From assembly GCF_900107855.1 (NCBI RefSeq), contig NZ_FNRJ01000003.1, positions 186,001-250,000 on the forward strand: a stretch of DNA of 64,000 nt. The letters run 5' to 3'. Source of the stretch: Marinobacterium iners DSM 11526 (GTDB lineage: Bacteria; Pseudomonadota; Gammaproteobacteria; Pseudomonadales; Balneatricaceae). Of this stretch, positions 30,269 to 38,213 are shown in pieces. The notes beneath the pieces were generated by a model. That model was not told where the DNA came from, ran no database searches, and worked only from the letters and a program-made list of their open reading frames with translations. The translations under genes were made by a program, and so were the position numbers. Each line of letters starts with the position of its first letter. Position 1 is the stretch's first letter.

Positions 30269-30748
30269 CTACTCTTCTATCAGAATATCAGTGCCAGGAG
30301 AGACCTGTTCAAACAGCTCCAGCAGGTCCGTGTTTCGCATCCGTATACAACCATGAGACAAGGGTGTGCCCATGGGTTCCGTATCCGGGGTGCCATGAAT
30401 ATAGATATACCGCCGCTGGGTATCGACCTCTCCCCCTCTGTTAAAGCCGGGCTCACGGCCACAAAGCCAAAGAATTCGGGTCAATATCCAATCGCGTTCG
30501 GGATGAGAAGCTGCCAGATTGTCAGAATAGATCTCGCCCGTTGGTCGGCGACCGACAAATACAGCCCCCAGGGGTTGGTCAGAGCCGATGCAGGCACGAA
30601 TGAAGTGCCTGCCACGCGGCGTACAGCCACTGCCGTTGCGCTCACCGGCTCCGGCTTTCGCCGTTGACACCGGGTAGCTGTACTCACCCTTTTCGGTAAG
30701 CACAAACAGCTGCTGCCGCTTCAGTGAAACCCGCAGCCTAACCTGCAT
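30269..30748 (-). CDS. Leaderless YkuD-domain protein, probable cytosolic L,D-carboxypeptidase
   Basis: A 159-residue YkuD (L,D-transpeptidase) fold protein. The domain begins at once with VRLRVSLKRQQLFVL, and there is no signal peptide or membrane helix. The catalytic motif IHGT...SHGCIRM gives His118 and Cys134. Its ATG overlaps the tetR stop (TGATG), so a longer N-terminus is unlikely. Periplasmic L,D-transpeptidases always have export signals, so this one should act inside the cell. Acinetobacter ElsL is a known YkuD-type cytosolic L,D-carboxypeptidase that trims tetrapeptides during murein recycling; the place just before nagZ fits the same role. Function is inferred. Confidence 0.85.
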   Translation of the reverse strand: MQVRLRVSLKRQQLFVLTEKGEYSYPVSTAKAGAGERNGSGCTPRGRHFIRACIGSDQPLGAVFVGRRPTGEIYSDNLAASHPERDWILTRILWLCGREPGFNRGGEVDTQRRYIYIHGTPDTEPMGTPLSHGCIRMRNTDLLELFEQVSPGTDILIEE

Positions 30749-31395
30749 CAGTGGGTTCCGTTGCGGACAGGCGCCTTCATTCCGGCTGAAATTACCGGAA
30801 TCATTCGAGCCAGAATCTGCTCCAGCTTCACTTCAGTGGCTTCCCCCTGCTGCTCAAGCGCACTCAGTGTGTGCATGTTGGACAGGGTAAAAATCACCGA
30901 ACCAAGCAGAAAGTGGAGACGCCAGAAGAATTCACGCTCGTCCAGCGGCGCTGCGTCCGCCCTGAAATACTGCAGATAACGATCAAAACGCGCCCCGTAG
31001 CGTTCACGCAGGAAAGCCTGAAGATCATGCTGACTGGGCAGATAGGCCTGATCCAGCAATCGCATCAGTACCGAAAGGGCATTCTGGTTTTGACCATGCA
31101 CATGCACCAGAGCCTGAGCCATCAACTGAAGCAACTGATCAAGACCCGGGGTGGCATCTGCCACATTAAGCTGCACCAGCCCTTTATCGACCTGTTCGCA
31201 CAATGGTGACAGCGAGCGTTCGGCAACAGAGCGAATCAGTCCGAACTTGGAGCCAAAGTGATAATTGACCGCTGCAAGATTGACTTCAGCAAGCCCCGTA
31301 ATCTGACGCATGGTGGTTTCCTTGAAGCCCTGTTCGGAGAACAGTTTTTCTGCGGCCTGAATGATCCGCCCAGCCGTATCAGAGGTGTCATACAT
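30748..31395 (-). CDS. TetR-family regulator, PsrA-like
   Basis: A 215-residue TetR-family repressor. The helix-turn-helix is in residues 8-52: AGRIIQAAEKLFSEQGF, then ITGLAEVNLAAVNYHFGSK. The VNLAAVNYHFGSK block and R.LSPLCE continuation look much like Pseudomonas PsrA, the fatty-acid-responsive regulator that also lies next to nagZ, so a PsrA-like role is plausible. I use the ATG at 31395 with GGAGGA seven bases upstream instead of two earlier in-frame starts. As first gene of the run to cydC it may regulate its own operon. Ligand and targets are not proven. Confidence 0.85.
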   Translation of the reverse strand: MYDTSDTAGRIIQAAEKLFSEQGFKETTMRQITGLAEVNLAAVNYHFGSKFGLIRSVAERSLSPLCEQVDKGLVQLNVADATPGLDQLLQLMAQALVHVHGQNQNALSVLMRLLDQAYLPSQHDLQAFLRERYGARFDRYLQYFRADAAPLDEREFFWRLHFLLGSVIFTLSNMHTLSALEQQGEATEVKLEQILARMIPVISAGMKAPVRNGTH

Positions 31396-31485
31396 TTGCA
31401 GATCCTCCGGCCGATCCATTAACGATCTCCATCTCATCTCAACTCACGATCCCATACAACATCAAGTATTCAAAAATCGATTCTG

Positions 31486-32550
31486 TCAGCGTGACAGCAG
31501 ACGGCTGTTATTCAGGCGTTGCCACCAGCGCAGCAATAGGCTGTCAGATGTCGATACCGCCAGTTGCCCTAACCGCTCCTGTAAACCACGCCTGACCTCA
31601 TAGCGCAACTCATATACGTCGCAATCCCGACACAGTTTAAACAGATAGTCGTCGCTTGTGCTGATTGCGTCAACGAGCTTTTCATCCAGCGCCCTGCGAC
31701 CAAACCACACTTCACCCGTCGCAACCTTGTCCAGATCCAGCTGCGGACGGTATTCACGAACAAACGACTTGAACAGAGAGTGGGTGTCTTCCAGCTCCTC
31801 GATGAATTTCTCCCGACCTTTTTCGGTGTTTTCGCCGAAAACAGTGAGTGTCCGCTTGTACTCACCCGCGGTCAGTACTTCATAATCCACTTCATGTTTT
31901 TTCAGCAGGCGATGGAAGTTGGGCAGCTGCGCAACCACCCCTATTGAGCCAATAACCGCAAAAGGCGCAGCCACAAGATGATCGGCAATACAGGCCATCA
32001 TGTAACCACCACTGGCCGCTACACGATCAACGCATACCGTCAGCCGAATATTGCCAGCCCGGAACCGCTCCAACTGCGAGCTAGCCAGACCATAGGCATG
32101 CACAAGCCCACCCGGACTCTCAAGCCGAACGACCACTTCGTCATCAGCATCGGCGATTGTCAGGACGGCCGTCACCTCTTCCCTCAAATGATCGACATCA
32201 GAGGCATGCATGTCACCATCGAAATCAAGCACAAACACACGGTTACGCGGTTTTTCGGGCTCTTCACCCTTCTTCAGGGCTTTCTTCAGCGCCTTGGCTT
32301 CAGCCTTTTCCTGCTTGCGGCGCGCTTTCTCATGCTGGCGCGCCAGGGCTTCGTCTACCACTGCCGCTTCGATATCGGTTTTCATGTCTTCGAGATGATC
32401 ATTCAGGCTTTTGATCTCGATATGACCTTCACGCTGTTCCTTTCTTCGCTCAACCAATGCGGCAAGGCCGCCCAGAAACAACAGAAGCCCGATAATCAGG
32501 GTCAGGGTTTTGGCCAGAAACAGGCCATACTCGGCTAAAAACGCTGTCAA
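31486..32550 (-). CDS. sohB: Inner-membrane protease SohB (SppA family)
   Basis: A 354-residue S49-family serine protease. An N-terminal helix (LFLAKTLTLIIGLLLFLGG) anchors it, followed by a charged coiled-coil region rich in Lys, Glu and Ala (residues about 45-95) and the protease domain. The nucleophile Ser sits in AASGGYMM and the general-base Lys in GEYKRTLT. SohB faces the periplasm and its substrates are poorly known. It starts at TTG 32550 with GGAG upstream. Ninety bases separate its stop from tetR, without a clear terminator. Confidence 0.92.
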   Translation of the reverse strand: MTAFLAEYGLFLAKTLTLIIGLLLFLGGLAALVERRKEQREGHIEIKSLNDHLEDMKTDIEAAVVDEALARQHEKARRKQEKAEAKALKKALKKGEEPEKPRNRVFVLDFDGDMHASDVDHLREEVTAVLTIADADDEVVVRLESPGGLVHAYGLASSQLERFRAGNIRLTVCVDRVAASGGYMMACIADHLVAAPFAVIGSIGVVAQLPNFHRLLKKHEVDYEVLTAGEYKRTLTVFGENTEKGREKFIEELEDTHSLFKSFVREYRPQLDLDKVATGEVWFGRRALDEKLVDAISTSDDYLFKLCRDCDVYELRYEVRRGLQERLGQLAVSTSDSLLLRWWQRLNNSRLLSR

Positions 32551-32656
32551 TCTATCTCTCCGGTCAGGGCTAACGGGTTCACTTCAAAGCCGGGGCTACT
32601 GTACCATAAACAAAGCTTTTATCATGCCCGTATCACCGCCAAGGACAACCCTAAAC

Positions 32657-32980
32657 ATGACCCAGCCACTCACGCTTGAACGCATTGTCAACAAGTTGCC
32701 TCAGAAATTTAATCCCGAGCAGGCAACAGACCTCAATGCCATATTTCAGTTCCGGCTTACCGATGCCAAGCCTTTCTATATTGATATCCGTGACGGTGAA
32801 TGCGCCAGCGAATATGGCCTGCATGAAGACCCCAACCTGGTACTGCATCTCGATGAGGCAACCTTGATCCGTATCATCAGCGGCGAACAGGATGGCATGG
32901 GGGCATTCATGAAAGGGCAATTGAGGGCTGAAGGCAACGTAATGCTCGCCACTCGACTGGGCAAATTATTCAGTCGATGA
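32657..32980 (+). CDS. SCP2 sterol-binding domain protein
   Basis: A 107-residue stand-alone SCP2-like protein. The pattern LNAIFQFRLTDAKPFYIDIRDGEC, then LVLHLDEATLIRIISGEQDGMGAFMKGQLRAEGN is characteristic of the SCP2 fold, which has a hydrophobic tunnel for lipids. The related UbiJ helps ubiquinone synthesis, but this protein lacks the UbiJ C-terminal extension and its role is open. ATG at 32657 is used because AAGGACA precedes it. Its end overlaps the end of nudC on the other strand by 15 bases. Confidence 0.85.
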   Translation: MTQPLTLERIVNKLPQKFNPEQATDLNAIFQFRLTDAKPFYIDIRDGECASEYGLHEDPNLVLHLDEATLIRIISGEQDGMGAFMKGQLRAEGNVMLATRLGKLFSR

Positions 32981-33733
32981 GTCATATTTGACAGCGAAGA
33001 AATGGTCGATCAACTGGCGCGCGATACTGAATGGCGGTGGCAGGTCCGGCAGGTCGTCTACTCCAAACCAGCCGGCTTCCAGAATCTCTTCACCATCCGG
33101 CACCAGCTCACCACTTAGATGGTCCGCAAAAAAACCAAGCATCAACTGATGGGGGAAAGGCCATGACTGGCTGGCAAAGAAGCGGATGTTATGTACCTTG
33201 ACCCCCACCTCTTCATACACTTCTCGCTTTAGCGCCGCTTCCGCGGTTTCGCCGGCCTCAATAAAACCGGCAAGAGTGCTGTAGCGGCCGGAAGGGAAAC
33301 GTGCAGAATGAGCCAGCAGACAGCGATCACCCCGGGTGACCAGAACAATGATACAGGGCGAGATGCGCGGATACTGAACAAGACTACAGACTGGACACTG
33401 CCGGGCCATATCTTGCGGGTGTGCTTGAAGAGTGCCGCCACAGCGGCCACAGAAACGGTGCTGATCGTGCCATGTAGCCAGCTGGGATGCGCGCGCCAGA
33501 CGTGCGTACTCTACCTCATCAACCGACCGCGCCAGCAATCCACGTAACCCGTCAACCGCCGTCAGGCCCACTGGAGGCTGAGCCAGAACAGCAAGCCCGA
33601 AACCATCATCAACACCATAACGAACGTCCGTATCACCCACGTCTGCCGCCGTGAAGATAATCTGATCATCGCGTTGCAACAGCCGCCCCTCATGAGCAAG
33701 AAACCAATGCTCGGCGGTTATGGAATCTGCCAT
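32966..33733 (-). CDS. nudC: NAD-capped RNA hydrolase / NADH pyrophosphatase
   Basis: NudC splits NADH to NMNH and AMP and removes NAD caps from RNA 5' ends. In the 255-residue protein the zinc ribbon has Cys95, Cys98, Cys113 and Cys116. The Nudix box runs from Gly156 (GFIEAGE...REVYEEVG), with catalytic Glu171, Glu174 and Glu175, and the SQSWPFPHQLMLGF motif is the NudC signature. The 3' end overlaps the SCP2 gene on the opposite strand. It follows dnaQ after 10 bases; the two are probably read from one transcript. Confidence 0.95.
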   Translation of the reverse strand: MADSITAEHWFLAHEGRLLQRDDQIIFTAADVGDTDVRYGVDDGFGLAVLAQPPVGLTAVDGLRGLLARSVDEVEYARLARASQLATWHDQHRFCGRCGGTLQAHPQDMARQCPVCSLVQYPRISPCIIVLVTRGDRCLLAHSARFPSGRYSTLAGFIEAGETAEAALKREVYEEVGVKVHNIRFFASQSWPFPHQLMLGFFADHLSGELVPDGEEILEAGWFGVDDLPDLPPPFSIARQLIDHFFAVKYDSSTE

Positions 33734-33743
33734 TACGCCCCCC

Positions 33744-34454
33744 TCAGCTCAGATTGCGCCAGACAGCCCCATCACTTTTCTTGTCCAACAGATCAAGAAA
33801 CGCTTCATGGAGTGCAATTTCATCGGTGTTGGCCCGGACAATGGGTAACACCAAGGCACTGGCATCAATACGCCGAATTGGCTCTTCACCCTCACCGTCC
33901 TCGCTGTCACCCTGCCCCAGTTGCAGGCTGGTTTGCCCACCCGTCAGGACCAGATAGACATCGGCCAAAATCTCGGAGTCAAGCAACGCCCCGTGCAGTT
34001 CACGGTGGGAGTTATCGATGCCATAGCGACGACAGAGTGCATCCAGACTGTTGCGCTGCCCAGGATGTTTCTTGCGCGCCAGCATAAGGGTATCGATAAC
34101 GGTGCAGATCTCATCCACTCGCTCATTGATACCGTTTCTGGCCAATTCAGTATTCAAGAAGCCGATATCAAAGGCTGCATTATGGATGATCAATTCAGCC
34201 CCGCGCACAAACTCAAGGAACTCGTGCGCAAGCTCGGCAAACCGTGGCTTGTCAGCCAGAAATTCATTGGTAATGCCATGCACCTCAATCGCTTCGGCTT
34301 CCACCTCACGATCAGGTTTGATGTATTGGTGCCAGGTATTTCCGGTCAGCTTTCGTCGCACCATCTCGACACAGCCGATTTCGATAACGTTGTGCCCTGC
34401 CTCCGGGTCGATACCGGTTGTTTCGGTATCCAGAATGATCTGCCGTACGCTCAC
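33744..34454 (-). CDS. dnaQ: DNA polymerase III epsilon subunit (3'-5' proofreading exonuclease)
   Basis: A 236-residue DEDDh exonuclease that proofreads for DNA polymerase III. Exo I DTETTG has Asp9 and Glu11, Exo II is [11 protein letters not shown], Exo III carries [14 protein letters not shown]. The C-terminal part after about residue 185 should bind the alpha subunit. It starts with GTG, whose GTGA overlaps the rnhA stop. The order dnaQ beside rnhA, a methyltransferase and gloB matches E. coli; here all three minus-strand genes are linked by 4-base overlaps. Confidence 0.97.
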   Translation of the reverse strand: MSVRQIILDTETTGIDPEAGHNVIEIGCVEMVRRKLTGNTWHQYIKPDREVEAEAIEVHGITNEFLADKPRFAELAHEFLEFVRGAELIIHNAAFDIGFLNTELARNGINERVDEICTVIDTLMLARKKHPGQRNSLDALCRRYGIDNSHRELHGALLDSEILADVYLVLTGGQTSLQLGQGDSEDGEGEEPIRRIDASALVLPIVRANTDEIALHEAFLDLLDKKSDGAVWRNLS

Positions 34455-34891
34455 GCCCTGCCAACCTCCTCTACACCACGATTTGCCAGCTGGTCGGCTC
34501 TTTCATTTTCAGGATGACCACTGTGCCCTTTGACCCAGCGCCATTCAATATCATGACGCGCCACTTGCTCATCAAGTGCTTGCCAAAGGTCAATGTTTTT
34601 CACTGGCTGTTTCGACGCCGTTTTCCAGCCATTGCGCTTCCAACCGGCCATCCAGCTGGTAATGCCTTGGCGCACATATTGTGAGTCAGTAGTCAGCACC
34701 ACCTTGCAGGGGCGTTTAAGGCTTGCCAGCGCTTCGATGGCAGCCTGCAGCTCCATTCTGTTGTTGGTGGTATCCCTGGCACCGCCAAACAACTCCTTTT
34801 CCTGCTCACCATAACGCAGCAGAGCGCCCCAGCCACCAGGGCCAGGGTTGCCCTTGCAGGCACCATCCGTAAATACTTCTACTTCTTTCAA
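34451..34891 (-). CDS. rnhA: Ribonuclease HI
   Basis: Degrades RNA in RNA-DNA hybrids. In this 146-residue protein the catalytic carboxylates are visible: Asp9 in [16 protein letters not shown], Glu in NNRMELQAA, Asp in TTDSQYV and Asp in NERADQLAN. The basic handle region ([15 protein letters not shown]) is present. The start is a TTG whose TTGA overlaps the methyltransferase stop; GAGG lies upstream. The rare start may lower its translation relative to dnaQ. Confidence 0.96.
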   Translation of the reverse strand: MKEVEVFTDGACKGNPGPGGWGALLRYGEQEKELFGGARDTTNNRMELQAAIEALASLKRPCKVVLTTDSQYVRQGITSWMAGWKRNGWKTASKQPVKNIDLWQALDEQVARHDIEWRWVKGHSGHPENERADQLANRGVEEVGRA

Positions 34892-35655
34892 AAACTTTTT
34901 CCTCTGGCAGTCGGCTTGGGTTCAGCTACGGGCAGACTGAGCAAACGTCTGCGTTTCCAGCCCGGACGGATCGGAGTCATACCTGCCACATCCTTGCGCG
35001 CCAGCACCATCAATACAGCACCACTGCACCCAGGTACACGCCGACTCAAGCGCTCGAACAGGCTGAGGCGACATCGCCACAGCCGATTTTCCAACGGCAG
35101 GTGGTGGCAGGCGGTTTGCGCCCTGACTTCAGTCATTTCAAGCAGACTAAGCCAATCATGCAGGCGACCATGACTGATTAGATGGCCACCCCATGGGGGC
35201 AGATTACGTCGTTTCAGCCTCGACCAAAGCCCCCAGTAGCTGGCCGGATTAAAACTGAAGCTGAGCATAAAACCACCGGGACGCAGTACACGAGCGGCTT
35301 CTCGCAGCACCTGGTGCGGGTTGGCGGCATAATCCAGTGCATGGTGCAAAATCACGACATCCAGCTCATTGCTGCACACCGGCAGCTCATCATGGTCGGC
35401 AATGATGGTGAGCGGTTGAGCGCCCAGTTGCATCTGTGGCATCAGCATCACCTTGCGCGATACCGGACTGGCATCAAATAACACTTGCCGATGATCCAAC
35501 CCCACCTGCAGCAGGTGATAACCGAACAGGGTCGGCAACACCGATTCTGCCAAGGCCTGCTCTGCCTGAACCACCTCTTGCCCCAGCGGGGTGTCAAACC
35601 ACTGGCACAGCGGGGGAATTAACTGCTCGACGGGTAGCTGCTCATTGAACTTCAT
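34888..35655 (-). CDS. SAM-dependent methyltransferase (YafS-like)
   Basis: A 255-residue class I methyltransferase of the type found beside gloB and rnhA (E. coli YafS). The region [34 protein letters not shown] shows motifs II and III of methyltransferase family 11; the SAM-binding motif I is poorly conserved, with [10 protein letters not shown] in its place. No substrate is known. The short C-terminal tail is basic (KRRRLLSLP). It is the first gene of the methyltransferase-rnhA-dnaQ-nudC run and is divergent from gloB. Confidence 0.85.
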   Translation of the reverse strand: MKFNEQLPVEQLIPPLCQWFDTPLGQEVVQAEQALAESVLPTLFGYHLLQVGLDHRQVLFDASPVSRKVMLMPQMQLGAQPLTIIADHDELPVCSNELDVVILHHALDYAANPHQVLREAARVLRPGGFMLSFSFNPASYWGLWSRLKRRNLPPWGGHLISHGRLHDWLSLLEMTEVRAQTACHHLPLENRLWRCRLSLFERLSRRVPGCSGAVLMVLARKDVAGMTPIRPGWKRRRLLSLPVAEPKPTARGKSF

Positions 35656-35790
35656 ACCGCTGGAGCCCCATGCCGGACTAAGATTTCATCGCATTCAAGT
35701 ATACAGTACCCTAGTTGTCATCTATACCCTAAGTGCCCTGCACCCATTGGGCATTGTGTATCTTCACAACTAAAAGCAGGAATCCCTAAC

Positions 35791-36567
35791 ATGTTTGACG
35801 TTCATCCAATCCCTGCCTTCAATGACAACTATATTTGGGCGCTTTGCAGCCCTCAGCAGCCGGCCGAGGTTGCCGTGGTCGATCCCGGTGATGCCGCTCC
35901 GGTTCTTGCATGGCTTGAAGCGAACAATTACAGCCTTGCAGCAATCCTGATCACCCATCATCATGCCGATCACACCGGCGGGGTTGAGACACTGCTCAAC
36001 CATGCTTCTGTACCGGTTTACGGCCCCCAAAATTCGCCTTTTGAAGGTATCACCCATCCACTACAGGATGGTGAGACGCTGAAGCTGATGCAGCACTCTC
36101 TTCAGGTTAAGGGCGTACCCGCTCACACCAAGGACCACATCAGTTATTTTGTGGGCGGCGACCAGCCGCAGCTGTTCTGCGGTGACACCCTGTTTCTTGC
36201 CGGCTGCGGTCGGCTGTTTGAGGGCACTGCACGTCAGATGCTGGCCGCCATGCATTACTTTGCTTCACTGCCCGACAATACTGAGGTCTACTGCACCCAT
36301 GAGTATTCACTGTCCAATCTTGCCTTTGCAGCCAGCGTAGAACCCGCCAACGCCGAGATTACCCGAGTGCATGAACGCTGCCACCATCTGCGCCACGAAG
36401 GACTGCCAACCCTGCCCTCCAGTATTGAACAGGAAAAACAGATAAACCCTTTCATGCGTACAGCTGAGCCCGATGTAATCAGCTCTGCTGAACATTACAG
36501 CGGCAACCCACTTAAAACCGAGGTAGAGGTTCTGGCAGCACTGCGAGAATGGAAGAACCGTTTCTGA
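35791..36567 (+). CDS. gloB: Hydroxyacylglutathione hydrolase (glyoxalase II)
   Basis: Hydrolyses S-lactoylglutathione to lactate and glutathione, the second step in methylglyoxal detoxification. The 258-residue metallo-beta-lactamase-fold enzyme has the binuclear metal motif THHHADH (His56, His58, Asp60, His61), then CGDTLF and CTHEYSLSNLAFA. The C-terminal KTEVEVLAALREWKN closes the glutathione-binding domain. It is transcribed alone or with mltD, divergent from the methyltransferase gene. Confidence 0.97.
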   Translation: MFDVHPIPAFNDNYIWALCSPQQPAEVAVVDPGDAAPVLAWLEANNYSLAAILITHHHADHTGGVETLLNHASVPVYGPQNSPFEGITHPLQDGETLKLMQHSLQVKGVPAHTKDHISYFVGGDQPQLFCGDTLFLAGCGRLFEGTARQMLAAMHYFASLPDNTEVYCTHEYSLSNLAFAASVEPANAEITRVHERCHHLRHEGLPTLPSSIEQEKQINPFMRTAEPDVISSAEHYSGNPLKTEVEVLAALREWKNRF

Positions 36568-36597
36568 TTGACCGCAAACCTATTCCCCTCATAAAAT
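36568..36597 (+). promoter_or_regulatory. Candidate sigma-70 promoter of mltD
   Basis: TTGACC (36568-36573), 18 bases, TAAAAT (36592-36597). Transcription would begin near 36604, giving a leader of about 27 bases before the mltD ATG at 36631. Strong by hexamer match; by-eye call. Confidence 0.55.
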
Positions 36598-36630
36598 CAG
36601 GCCTTTGCGATTTTTCGGGAACAGGGACTG

Positions 36631-38001
36631 ATGCGACAACTGCCTGCTTTGCTTCTGGCAACCACCTTGGGTCTGGCGCTTACTGGCTGCCAGACCCAAA
36701 CAGTACAAAAACAGCCACTCAAGGCATCCAGCCTGGTCAAACCCGTACAAACAGCAGCGCCCAGAGCGATCCAACCCGAGGAGAGCGACCTTTGGCAGCT
36801 TACCCGCCAGCATCTGCAGCTGCCGTTGGACTATCAGCACCCTCGGCTTGAAAGCCAGCTCAACTGGTATTTGCGCCACCCCAGCCATATGCCCCGCGTA
36901 ACCGAACGCGCGAAACCCTACTACCATCACATCCTGCATGAAGTGCTCAAGCGCGACATGCCGGCCGAAATAGCTCTGCTACCCATCATCGAAAGTGCCT
37001 ACGACCCCTTTGCCTACTCACACGGCAGTGCGGCTGGTCCCTGGCAATTCATTCCCGGCACGGCACGGCACTTTGGCCTTCGCTCCAGCTGGTGGTACGA
37101 CGGCCGCCGCGACATTCTTGCATCCACTGATGCCGCTCTCACATACCTGGAACAGTTACATCGCCGTTTTGATGGTGACTGGTTGTTGGCACTGGCGGCC
37201 TACAATGCCGGAGGTGGAACCGTCAGTCGCGCCATGCGTCGCAACCGCGAGCAAAACAAACCGACCGATTTCTGGTCTCTGGACTTGCCTGCCGAAACCA
37301 AGGCCTATGTTCCCAAACTGCTGGCTGTGGCCCGGACAGTACGTGATGCCGACACCCTTGGAATCACATTAACTCACATCGACAACACCCCCTACTTTGA
37401 GGCTGTAGAAACCGGCGGCCAGATCGATCTGGCTCAGGCGGCTTCTATGGCCGGTCTTGATCTGGACACTCTGTACCAACTCAACCCCGGCTTTAATCGC
37501 TGGGCCACCGATCCTGATGGCCCTCACTTGTTGCTGGTACCAACTGAGAACGCCGCCCCCCTGCGCCAAGCTCTTCAAACACTGCCACCCGAAAAGCGGG
37601 TTAATTGGCACCGCTATACCGTACGTCCCGGTGACACCCTCAGCACCATCGCCCAGCGGTTTAGCAGCTCGGTCAGTGTGATAAGACAGGGCAACAAACT
37701 GAACAGCCACCTGATTCGTGCAGGCCAGGCATTACTGGTGCCAAAACCGAGTGCCTCGTCAGAAAGTTACAGCCTTAGCCTGGAACAGCGTATCCAGGCC
37801 GAACGCCAACAGCTTGAGCAACGTGCAAAGCGCAAGCACTACCACCGCGTCGATTCGGGCGAGAGCTTCTGGAGTATTGCACGCCGCTATGGTGTCGGCG
37901 TACGTGATCTGGCACGCTGGAATCAGATGGCGCCCAGCGATACGCTCAAGATTGGCCAGACGCTCCTGCTGCTCAACGTGGATATTGCCGATGCAAGCTG
38001 A
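36631..38001 (+). CDS. mltD: Membrane-bound lytic transglycosylase D
   Basis: A 456-residue outer-membrane lipoprotein that cuts peptidoglycan strands to 1,6-anhydro products. The lipobox is LALTGC with Cys20. The SLT domain includes IIESAYDPFAYSHGSAAGPWQFIPGTA around residues 110-145 (catalytic Glu in ESAYDP) and the LAAYNAGGG loop. Two LysM repeats follow, starting at RYTVRPGDTLSTIAQRF and HRVDSGESFWSIARRYG. E. coli MltD has the same layout. A 46-residue membrane protein gene starts 2 bases after its stop. Products of this enzyme feed NagZ after import. Confidence 0.96.
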   Translation: MRQLPALLLATTLGLALTGCQTQTVQKQPLKASSLVKPVQTAAPRAIQPEESDLWQLTRQHLQLPLDYQHPRLESQLNWYLRHPSHMPRVTERAKPYYHHILHEVLKRDMPAEIALLPIIESAYDPFAYSHGSAAGPWQFIPGTARHFGLRSSWWYDGRRDILASTDAALTYLEQLHRRFDGDWLLALAAYNAGGGTVSRAMRRNREQNKPTDFWSLDLPAETKAYVPKLLAVARTVRDADTLGITLTHIDNTPYFEAVETGGQIDLAQAASMAGLDLDTLYQLNPGFNRWATDPDGPHLLLVPTENAAPLRQALQTLPPEKRVNWHRYTVRPGDTLSTIAQRFSSSVSVIRQGNKLNSHLIRAGQALLVPKPSASSESYSLSLEQRIQAERQQLEQRAKRKHYHRVDSGESFWSIARRYGVGVRDLARWNQMAPSDTLKIGQTLLLLNVDIADAS

Positions 38002-38003
38002 TC

Positions 38004-38144
38004 ATGGATAACCTGAGTCTATTCATCATAGCGGTTTCAGTGTTGCTGGCCGTTCTATTCAAGTGGGTACTGTTTCGCAAGATTCGAGGCTGGATGGAGC
38101 GGGACCAGGAGCGAGAGCGTTCCAACGACTCCGAACCGGATTGA
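38004..38144 (+). CDS. Small single-span membrane protein (46 residues)
   Basis: A short gene found by hand translation, ATG at 38004, TGA at 38142-38144. The product starts MDNLSLFIIAVSVLLAVLFK: a hydrophobic helix of about 19 residues, then WVLFRKIRGW and a highly charged tail rich in Arg, Glu and Asp. It starts 2 bases after the mltD stop, so it would be co-translated. The helix plus basic flank argues for a real inner-membrane protein with the C-terminus in the cytoplasm. I know of no function. Frame and codon use look natural for the window. Confidence 0.62.
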   Translation: MDNLSLFIIAVSVLLAVLFKWVLFRKIRGWMERDQERERSNDSEPD

Positions 38145-38151
38145 CCCGGCG

Positions 38152-38180
38152 TTGTCACAGGACTACAGCACGGGTTAAAT
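38152..38180 (+). promoter_or_regulatory. Candidate sigma-70 promoter of the yejABEF-type operon
   Basis: TTGTCA (38152-38157), 17 bases, TTAAAT (38175-38180), with start expected near 38187 and the GTG of the first gene at 38214. It sits just after the small membrane protein gene. Confidence 0.5.
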
Positions 38181-38213
38181 TCGCACAAAAACAATACTTC
38201 CAAGGAGAAAACA

